From: Deltaproteobacteria bacterium
GTDB taxonomy: Bacteria > Desulfobacterota > DSM-4660 > Desulfatiglandales > Desulfatiglandaceae
Reading direction: 5' to 3'
Assembly (NCBI GenBank): GCA_019314425.1
Contig: JAFCZI010000152.1
Location: forward strand, 1-5,961
DNA length: 5,961 nucleotides
The notes below the pieces were generated by a model. It saw nothing but the letters and a program-made list of their open reading frames with translations. It had not been told where the DNA came from and ran no database searches. Shown piece after piece: positions 1 through 5,961 of the stretch. Within the stretch, counting starts at the first letter, position 1. Every line of letters begins with the position of its first letter. The translations under genes were made by a program, and so were the position numbers.

Positions 1-101
1 GCCGTCCGGAAATCGAGGGTGTCCAATTTTTATCTGAGAGCGTGTTTTTTTGCCTGAAACAACTGTATTCCCAGGGTATTTTGGACATGGATAATTTTTG
101 A
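1..101 (+). CDS. C-terminal tail of an unidentified upstream protein (partial)
   Basis: The third forward frame is open from the left edge to a TGA at 99-101 and reads as about 32 residues. It begins RPEIEGVQFLSESV and ends LYSQGILDMDNF. The mix of hydrophobic and charged residues looks like a genuine protein end with an amphipathic helix. The other two forward frames stop at 34-36 and 55-57. I do not recognise the family. The tail does not resemble the C-terminus of RecB or RecD as I know them from E. coli. The gap to the recC start is 46 bases with no clear terminator, so it may be co-transcribed with recC. The identification as coding rests only on a short open frame and residue composition. 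Confidence 0.5.
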   Translation, partial: RPEIEGVQFLSESVFFCLKQLYSQGILDMDNF

Positions 102-135
102 TGTAACGAGGTCTGAAATTTCAACAAAGATTTTT

Positions 136-142
136 GGGAGGA
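136..142 (+). promoter_or_regulatory. Shine-Dalgarno site of recC
   Basis: GGGAGGA lies five bases before the TTG at 148-150. It closely matches the anti-Shine-Dalgarno consensus, and it decides the start. No ATG, GTG or other TTG exists in this frame between the upstream in-frame stop (TGA, 55-57) and the conserved HSNR motif, and the first ATG (217-219) falls after that motif. Confidence 0.8.
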
Positions 143-147
143 CCCCT

Positions 148-3100
148 TTGCTATACCACGCAGATAGAAAAGAAACGGCGCTGCCGACCGGTTTTTCCGT
201 CATTCATTCCAATCGCATGGAGAATTTGCGGAGGGTCGCCATCCAATGGGTCCTGAAGCATCCCCTCGCGCCCCTGGAAAATGAAGTGTTCATTGTGCAG
301 AGCAACGGCATGGCACAATGGCTGAAGCTCGCCCTGGCGGAAAATGACGGCTGCGGCATCAGTGCGGCCGTTTCGTTTCAATTAACCGCGCGTTTTTTGT
401 GGCAGGCCTATCGAGCGATATTGGGACCGGAAACAATACCGAAAGAATCTCCCTATGATAAAGAACCCCTCAAATGGCGGTTATTCCGCTTGTTGAAAGG
501 ATTGTCCGGGGAAAAAGAGTTTTCGGCCATTGGCCGGTTTTTGTCCGACGATCCTGATTCAATCAAACGGTATCAACTGGCCGACCGCCTGGCGGATCTG
601 TACGACCAGTATCAGGTCTACAGGGCGGATTGGCTGGAGGACTGGACTTTCGGCCGGGACCAGCTTCGAAATGCCCATGGAAAACCGAAACCCCTGTCCC
701 CCGAACAGCGCTGGCAGGCCGAGCTGTGGCGCCTGATTCAATCTGATGTGCCCGCGATGGAACGGGATAGCAGCCGTTCCAGCCTGCACCGACGCTTTCT
801 GAAAGCGGCCCGCTCCCTTCCGGAACGGCCGGTCCTTTTGCCCCGTCGCGTGATTGTTTTCGGTGTCAGCACCCTCCCGAAACAGGCCCTGGAAGCATTG
901 TATGCGCTCTCCCGGCATAGCCAGGTCCTTTTTTTTGTGCATAACCCCTGTCGGCATTACTGGGCCGACATCATCGAAGACCGCGAACTGCTGCGGATCG
1001 AACCGATCCACCATCCCAGCAAGGCCGGGGGCCTTAACACCGCATGTTCGGATCCCCTGCATCAGAGGGTCAATCCCCTGCTGGCCTCCTGGGGGAAACA
1101 GGGCCGGGATTATATCGGTCTCCTGTATGGATACGACGCACCGGCGGCATACCGGGAAAGCGGGGGCAAAATTGACCTGTTTGACGACTTCGCTGCGGAA
1201 AAAAACAAGGTCGCCCCCCTGTTGAGCCGGGTGCAGCAGGCGATCCTTGATTTGACGCCACTGCCCGGGGCCGATGAACAAAAATCTATCGTATCCCCTG
1301 CGGATGGTTCCATCACCTTCAAAATGGCCTACAGCCGCCAGCGGGAAGTGGAGATTCTGCAGGATCAGCTCCTCGACTGGTTCAAACAAACCCCGGACTT
1401 AACGCCAAAAGACATTATTGTCATGGCCCCTGACATAGAGGCCTATACCCCTCATATTGAATCTGTTTTCGGCAACGTGGCGCGGCAGGACCCGCGTTTT
1501 ATTCCTTTTGCCATCGCTGACAGACCTGACCGGGCCGGTCTTCCCCTGCTGCGCGCCCTGGAAAAACTGCTTTATCTGCCCACCTCGCGCATGGCCCAAA
1601 ACGATATCCTGGACCTGCTGCAGGTTCCCGCTTTTCGCCATCGCTTGGGTCTGGAAGAACATGATGTGCAGAAATTACAACTTTGGATTGATGGCGCGGG
1701 CATTCGGTGGGGGCTCGATGCGGCGCAGCGAACCGCTTTCGATCTGCCCCGGGGCATGGAGGAGAATACCTGGCAGTTCGGATTACGCCGCATGCTGCTG
1801 GGGTATGCCGTGGGCGCGGGGGAATCCTGGCGGGAGATTGAGCCCTACGACGAAATCGGCGGGTTGGAAGCTGATCTGATCGGCGCTTTGCATCTCCTGC
1901 TCAGCCATTTGGAAAAACACGGGCAGGCGCTCAAAAATCCGGCACTTCCCCAAGTCTGGCACGAGCGTATCCTGGCCTTGTTAAATGATTTTCTTTTACC
2001 CATCGACAGCGCCGATCAGCTCTCCCGGCGCCTTCTGGAAGAGATATTGGCGGTATGGCGGGATGCCTGTGTGGATGCCGGCCTGGAGGAACCCCTGACC
2101 CTTGCGGTGGTTCGAGACGTTTTACTGAGTACCCTGAAAAACCAAAGTATATCACAACGTTTTCTGGTGGGCAGGGTCAATTTCTGCACCCTGATGCCCA
2201 TGCGGGCCATTCCTTTCAAGGGGGTCTGTCTGCTGGGTATGAACGACGGGGAGTACCCCCGCGGCATGCCCCCCATGGATTTCGATTTGATGGCAGTGCC
2301 CGGTCTTTACCGCCCGGGAGATCGTTCCCGTCGAGAAGACGACCGCTACCTGTTCCTTGAGGCGCTGCTCTCGGCGCGGGAAAATCTCTCCATCAGTTAC
2401 GTCGCCCGCGATGTGAATGATAACAGTGAGCGGATGCCGTCGGTGCTGGTGAGCCAGCTTCGGGATTATCTGGCGGGGGGCTGGCAAATTGATCCCGCCC
2501 CGCCGGGCGAAAAAAAGGCGGATCATATCGACCTTCTGGATCACTTGACGTGCCTGCACCCGCTGCAACCCTTCAGTAAGGCGTACTTTCTGCCCCATGG
2601 CCCCCGGGGGCTGTTCACCCACGCCCGGGAATGGCGAAAAATGCTGGATCCGCAGGAACCAACATCGGATCAGAACAGGCTGGGGCCAGCCTCAATCAGT
2701 GTGGGGCCGGGGCTGATCCATTTGATTCGATGCCTTAAAAATCCCGTTAAGTGCTTTTTCAACGATCGACTGAACGTCTATTTTGATGATGCCGAGACGA
2801 TGACTCGAAACCGGGAACCTTTTGCGCTGGACGGGCTTTCGCCATTCAACCAGGGGAAAATTCTGTTGAACGCCGGTCTGGCAATCCCGGCTTCGGAAGG
2901 CCCGGAAGCCGTTCGCCGGTCCGTTCACAGCGCCGCACGACGACTTCAGCACACGGGGGAATTACCGCCGGGCGGTTTCGGCCCCCTATCCGCCCAAAAG
3001 CTCGCCGGACCCGTCCTTCAAATGCTGGACCGTCACCACCGACTGACCGAAGATTATCCCTATGCATGCCCCCCGGTGGAAATCCGGTTTCCGATCCGGA

Positions 3101-3696
3101 TGGATGGGTGTGACCCCGAAGTCCTGGAGGATTGGCTGGACGGTTTGCGGGTGAAGGAACCTGACCAATCCGCCTCAACAAAATCCACCGATTATGCCCG
3201 CTGGGAGTTCTACCCCAATGACATCCTGGATAAAAAAGGCGGGGTGGCACGTCCGGACAGCCTGGTGGCTCTCTGGGTCAAACACCTGGCGGGATGTGCT
3301 CAGGGCATTACGCTCACCAGCATCCTGGTTGCCCCGGATGGTCTTGCGGAATTGCTTCCCCTGGATCGGGAAAGAGCCGGGGAATGGCTGGCGGATATGA
3401 TGGCATTCTGGTGGCGGGGGCTTCAGCAACCCCTTCCCGTAACGGCGAAAACGGCGCTGGCGTATCTGAAAATATTGTTTTCCAGTGAGGGGGATGACGT
3501 TTTGGAAAAGGCGCGGGCGGCGGCTCGAAAAGCCTATGAGGGGGACGGCTACCATTTCAAGGGAGAACTTGGGTACGGGGATGGCGTTTATTTAAAACGA
3601 TGTTACCCTGATTTTGACGCCCTTTGGCAGGCTGACCAACACTGCTTCAAAACACTGGCCGAAGGCATCTACGGACCACTTGTGAAAACCCTATAG
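148..3696 (+). CDS. recC: RecC, gamma subunit of exodeoxyribonuclease V (RecBCD)
   Basis: RecC is the non-catalytic scaffold of the cytoplasmic RecBCD helicase-nuclease. It splits the duplex at a double-strand end, guides the strands to RecB and RecD, and reads the Chi sequence in the 3' strand. The 1182-residue product matches E. coli RecC (1122 residues) from end to end. Motifs in order: HSNR (20-23), VQSNGMAQWL (50-59), DLYDQYQVYRADW (150-162), NPLLASWGKQGRDYI (309-323), the helicase-like REVEILQDQLL (399-409), LTPKDIIVM (418-426), ISQRFLVG (668-675), CTLMPMRAIPFKGVCLLGMN (680-699), GDRSRREDDRYLFLEAL (724-740) and DNSERMPSVLV (758-768). The C-terminal third is the RecB-nuclease-like fold, which is inactive in RecC. 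Compared with E. coli there are about 13 extra N-terminal residues and an expansion of roughly 20 residues near 1001-1039. The TTG start is supported by a strong Shine-Dalgarno. The stop is TAG. recB and recD do not follow: the next gene is convergent priA. No frameshift or internal stop is seen. Confidence 0.97.
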   Translation: MLYHADRKETALPTGFSVIHSNRMENLRRVAIQWVLKHPLAPLENEVFIVQSNGMAQWLKLALAENDGCGISAAVSFQLTARFLWQAYRAILGPETIPKESPYDKEPLKWRLFRLLKGLSGEKEFSAIGRFLSDDPDSIKRYQLADRLADLYDQYQVYRADWLEDWTFGRDQLRNAHGKPKPLSPEQRWQAELWRLIQSDVPAMERDSSRSSLHRRFLKAARSLPERPVLLPRRVIVFGVSTLPKQALEALYALSRHSQVLFFVHNPCRHYWADIIEDRELLRIEPIHHPSKAGGLNTACSDPLHQRVNPLLASWGKQGRDYIGLLYGYDAPAAYRESGGKIDLFDDFAAEKNKVAPLLSRVQQAILDLTPLPGADEQKSIVSPADGSITFKMAYSRQREVEILQDQLLDWFKQTPDLTPKDIIVMAPDIEAYTPHIESVFGNVARQDPRFIPFAIADRPDRAGLPLLRALEKLLYLPTSRMAQNDILDLLQVPAFRHRLGLEEHDVQKLQLWIDGAGIRWGLDAAQRTAFDLPRGMEENTWQFGLRRMLLGYAVGAGESWREIEPYDEIGGLEADLIGALHLLLSHLEKHGQALKNPALPQVWHERILALLNDFLLPIDSADQLSRRLLEEILAVWRDACVDAGLEEPLTLAVVRDVLLSTLKNQSISQRFLVGRVNFCTLMPMRAIPFKGVCLLGMNDGEYPRGMPPMDFDLMAVPGLYRPGDRSRREDDRYLFLEALLSARENLSISYVARDVNDNSERMPSVLVSQLRDYLAGGWQIDPAPPGEKKADHIDLLDHLTCLHPLQPFSKAYFLPHGPRGLFTHAREWRKMLDPQEPTSDQNRLGPASISVGPGLIHLIRCLKNPVKCFFNDRLNVYFDDAETMTRNREPFALDGLSPFNQGKILLNAGLAIPASEGPEAVRRSVHSAARRLQHTGELPPGGFGPLSAQKLAGPVLQMLDRHHRLTEDYPYACPPVEIRFPIRMDGCDPEVLEDWLDGLRVKEPDQSASTKSTDYARWEFYPNDILDKKGGVARPDSLVALWVKHLAGCAQGITLTSILVAPDGLAELLPLDRERAGEWLADMMAFWWRGLQQPLPVTAKTALAYLKILFSSEGDDVLEKARAAARKAYEGDGYHFKGELGYGDGVYLKRCYPDFDALWQADQHCFKTLAEGIYGPLVKTL

Positions 3697-3761
3697 CGAA
3701 AATAGGTCAATACCCCAGTTCATCGTTTGCGGTGAAGCACCCGAAAAAGTTGCGATCCAGT

Positions 3762-3798
3762 CCGCAATCCGAAATCCACAATCCACAATCCACAATCC
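3762..3798. repeat. Heptad tandem repeat between recC and priA
   Basis: Five consecutive 7-base units are visible: CCGCAAT (3762-3768), CCGAAAT (3769-3775), then CCACAAT three times (3776-3796), followed by the start of a sixth (CC, 3797-3798). The last three full units are identical and the first two differ from them at one or two positions. The array sits at the end of the convergent intergenic region and ends directly before the priA stop codon (3799-3801, read on the minus strand). The rest of the 102-base gap shows no gene and no clear hairpin-plus-T-run terminator. Similar short heptad arrays are, from memory, common between genes in Desulfobacterota; the function is unknown. Confidence 0.8.
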
Positions 3799-5961
3799 CT
3801 ACAGCATATCATAAGGATCCACATCCACCATGAATTGTACCCGGTTTGTCCCCGGCATCTGATCAAAAACCCTTTCCGCTTCTTGAAGAAAGTGTTTCAG
3901 CAGGGCGCCGTTTCGGCACTTGATCAGCAGTTGCCAGCGGAATTTGCGTTTCAGCCGGGGCATGGGCGCCGCAACCGGACCCAGTAGCTGAACTTCCTTT
4001 CCCCGGGTGGGCCAGTTCCTCAGCATCTCTCGCAACCGCCGTCCCAGTTCGCGAACCGTTTCCCGGGTGTCTGCGGGGTCATTGCCCTGAAATTTCAGAC
4101 AGGCCAGATTGGAAAAAGGGGGATACCGGAGCTGCTTGCGCAGGTTTTTTTCCTTTTCAAAGAAGAGATTGAAATCGTGCTTCACGACCGCCTGAATCAC
4201 ATAATGGTCCGGATTGAAGGTCTGAATAATCACCCGTCCCTGATGATCCCCCCGCCCCGCTCTACCGGCCACCTGGCTTAGAAGCTGAAAGGTCCTCTCC
4301 CCCGCTCTGAAATCCGGAAATCCCAGCGACAAATCTGCCGCAACCACCCCGACGAGGGTCACACTGGGAAAATCGAATCCCTTGGTAATCATCTGTGTGC
4401 CCACGAGGATATGGGTCTTTTCACTGGCGAAGTCCTTCAGGATACTCTCCGCCGTGCCCTTCTTGCGGGTGGAGTCCGTATCCATGCGAGCGATGCGGGC
4501 ATCGGGGAAAAGGGCGTTCAATTCGACTTCCATCTTTTCCGTTCCGAATCCAAAGGGCTTCAGGCTGTGTCCCCCGCAGGCATTACACGGCACATTCGGC
4601 GGGGACGTAAAACCGCAATAATGGCAAACCAGGCGGTTTAGATTGAGATGAAAGGTCAGTGATACATCACAGTTGGGGCAGCGCAGGGCCCGGCCACAGG
4701 ATCTGCACAGAAAAATCTGATGAAATCCCCGTCGGTTCAGGAACAAAATCGACTGGTTGCCCGCGTCCAGATTTCCCTGAAGGGCCATTTTAAGCGTGGG
4801 GCTGATCATGGGTTCTTTGCCACGCTCATCTTTGACCTTGCGCATGTCCACAATTTCCATGCCGGGCATGGGCCGCTGTTCCACCCGCTCAGGCATTTCA
4901 ATCAGATGGTAGCGTGAAACCCGGGCATTTTGAAAGGATTGGACCGACGGTGTTCCGGATCCGAGAACTACCACGGCACTTTCGAAGCGTGCCCGCATGA
5001 CGGCCGCGTCCCTGGCACAATAGGGTGGCCCGGCACTACCCGACTGGACATAGGCGGTATCGTGCTCTTCATCCACAATGATTAACCCCAGCCGAGGAAG
5101 GGGCGCGAACAAGGCTGAACGGGCGCCGATCACCAAATCCACTTCTCCGGCCGCCATTCGAGACCATTGGTACCGTCGTTCACTTTTGCTCAGTCCGCTG
5201 TGATAAAGGGACACCCGTTCCCCCAGCCGAGACCTGAAAACCCCCGCCAGATAGCCGGCCAGGAGAATTTCAGGGGCCATGAGAATCGCCTGTCGGCCCG
5301 ATTTTACCATATGTTCAACGGCTCTCGCGTAGACCTCGGTTTTGCCGCTTCCCGTGACGCCATAAAGCAAAAAAGAAACAAACGTTCCCTGGTCCAGCCG
5401 ATTTTTGATCTGCGTCACAGCCTTAAGCTGATACGGATTCAGGGGGTGTGGCCCGGTGGGTGGCATTGCCCCCGGCTTTTCCGGCTGTTTTCGTACGGAT
5501 GCCACATGGCGTGCCAGAACGTCTTTTTCCCGAATCCTCTTCAGGCGGTTTTCCAGCCGAATGTATCCCTTTTCCTGGAAAGGATAGAGTTTCATCATGG
5601 GCCAGGGAAGTTTTTTACCGGGGTTATCGCTGATCCAGCGTAATATGCGAATCGCTTCCGAATCAAACAGCCTGCCCTCAACAAATGCCTTGCCTTTTTC
5701 GGTCAGCGTGGCGGATTTAAACGGTTCCCCGGGGAGAGACGCATGGATCACCATGCCCAGCGGATGCCGGTAATATTCAGAAATCCATTCAAAAAAAGGG
5801 ACCATCTGCGGGTGAAAAAGGGGGGACGGGTCCAGGATATCCTCAATTTCCTTCAGGTCGTGAACCGGTGTTTCAAATATCTCTTTAATCACGTAACCGG
5901 TCATCCGACGGCGATTGAAGGGCACCAGGACACGGTTTCCGACGCGAACCAACATTCTGAG
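3799..5961 (-). CDS. priA: PriA, primosomal replication-restart helicase (5' end outside window)
   Basis: PriA is a cytoplasmic superfamily 2, 3'-5' DNA helicase. It binds stalled or recombination-made forks and starts reloading of the replicative helicase. Residues are numbered from the ATG at 5955-5953. The N-terminal 3'-end binding domain includes RVLVPFNRRRMTGYV (8-22), followed by a winged-helix region to about 165. Walker A is GVTGSGKTE (199-207), Walker B DEEH (295-298), motif III GSGTPS (332-337), motif IV region LNRRGF (406-411), motif V GTQMITKGFDFP (519-530) and motif VI QVAGRAGR (561-568). Eight zinc-binding cysteines form four CxxC pairs (417/420, 426/429, 444/447, 457/460). The protein ends in VDVDPYDML, close to the DVDP end of E. 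coli PriA. The frame stays open upstream of that ATG to the window edge (codons for L and R). By alignment to E. coli PriA (732 residues) about 25 N-terminal residues are missing, so that ATG is probably internal. The 718 residues seen are intact. Confidence 0.97.
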   Translation of the reverse strand, partial: LRMLVRVGNRVLVPFNRRRMTGYVIKEIFETPVHDLKEIEDILDPSPLFHPQMVPFFEWISEYYRHPLGMVIHASLPGEPFKSATLTEKGKAFVEGRLFDSEAIRILRWISDNPGKKLPWPMMKLYPFQEKGYIRLENRLKRIREKDVLARHVASVRKQPEKPGAMPPTGPHPLNPYQLKAVTQIKNRLDQGTFVSFLLYGVTGSGKTEVYARAVEHMVKSGRQAILMAPEILLAGYLAGVFRSRLGERVSLYHSGLSKSERRYQWSRMAAGEVDLVIGARSALFAPLPRLGLIIVDEEHDTAYVQSGSAGPPYCARDAAVMRARFESAVVVLGSGTPSVQSFQNARVSRYHLIEMPERVEQRPMPGMEIVDMRKVKDERGKEPMISPTLKMALQGNLDAGNQSILFLNRRGFHQIFLCRSCGRALRCPNCDVSLTFHLNLNRLVCHYCGFTSPPNVPCNACGGHSLKPFGFGTEKMEVELNALFPDARIARMDTDSTRKKGTAESILKDFASEKTHILVGTQMITKGFDFPSVTLVGVVAADLSLGFPDFRAGERTFQLLSQVAGRAGRGDHQGRVIIQTFNPDHYVIQAVVKHDFNLFFEKEKNLRKQLRYPPFSNLACLKFQGNDPADTRETVRELGRRLREMLRNWPTRGKEVQLLGPVAAPMPRLKRKFRWQLLIKCRNGALLKHFLQEAERVFDQMPGTNRVQFMVDVDPYDML

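Noticed and set aside
81..107. Possible sigma-70 promoter before recC (TTGGAC at 81-86, TGTAAC at 102-107; or GATAAT at 90-95)
   Set aside because: The spacer between the first pair is only 15 bases and both boxes are imperfect. GATAAT has no matching -35 box at 16-18 bases. The site also lies inside the tail of the upstream frame.
559..1389. Long minus-strand open frame of 276 codons inside recC
   Set aside because: It is fully antisense to a certain gene. GC-rich third positions of recC suppress stops on the opposite strand. The translation shows no recognisable domain, and I saw no convincing ribosome site.
2152..2622. Minus-strand open frame of 156 codons inside recC
   Set aside because: It lies antisense to the most conserved part of RecC, which explains the lack of stops, and has no family resemblance.
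3727..3767. Possible terminator hairpin between recC and priA
   Set aside because: TTGCGG (3727-3732) can pair with CCGCAA (3762-3767), but the loop is about 29 bases, the stem only six pairs, and no T-run follows on either strand.
5167..5643. Plus-strand open frame of 158 codons inside priA
   Set aside because: It is antisense to the Walker A and winged-helix part of priA and is best explained as a coding shadow.
1..5961. E. coli-type Chi sites (GCTGGTGG)
   Set aside because: I found partial matches containing CTGGTGG near 2164 and 3262 but no exact octamer on the plus strand. The Chi sequence of this organism is not known, so partial matches mean little.
1..5961. Novel defence system or mobile element
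   Set aside because: Nearly all bases are explained by recC, priA and a gene tail. No transposase, integrase, attachment repeats, toxin-antitoxin pair or CRISPR repeats are present.

Overview
The window holds two large, well-recognised DNA-maintenance genes that face each other. A recC gene (RecBCD gamma subunit) on the plus strand fills 148-3696. A priA gene (primosomal helicase N') on the minus strand fills 3799-5961 and runs off the right edge. The first 101 bases carry the last codons of an upstream plus-strand gene that I cannot identify. Coding density is very high: the only non-coding stretches are 46 bases before recC and 102 bases between the two stop codons. There are no RNA genes, insertion sequences, CRISPR arrays or prophage parts.

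Organism (inference): a Gram-negative bacterium with moderately high GC. A full-length RecC points to Proteobacteria or a close relative. The PriA wording (motif V as TKGFDFP, followed by VAADLSLGFPDFRAGERTF) and the heptad repeat of CCACAAT type between genes recall Desulfobacterota (former Deltaproteobacteria, Desulfosarcina/Desulfococcus-like). This is from memory of such proteins and genomes, not from a search.

Layout: 1-101, tail of an unknown gene; 102-147, short leader with a strong Shine-Dalgarno at 136-142; 148-3696, recC from a TTG start; 3697-3798, convergent intergenic region with a short heptad tandem repeat touching the priA stop codon; 3799-5961, priA without its first roughly 25 codons.

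How the genes work together: RecBCD processes double-strand ends up to a Chi site and loads RecA. The recombination intermediates then need PriA to reload the replicative helicase and restart replication. The two genes therefore serve consecutive steps of broken-fork repair, but they are convergent and cannot share a promoter. recB and recD are not next to recC on either visible side. I see no new defence or mobile system here. The points most worth a second look are the almost fully conserved Chi-contact residues of RecC with one substitution, the detached recC locus, the unusual loop after DEEH in PriA, and the heptad repeat.
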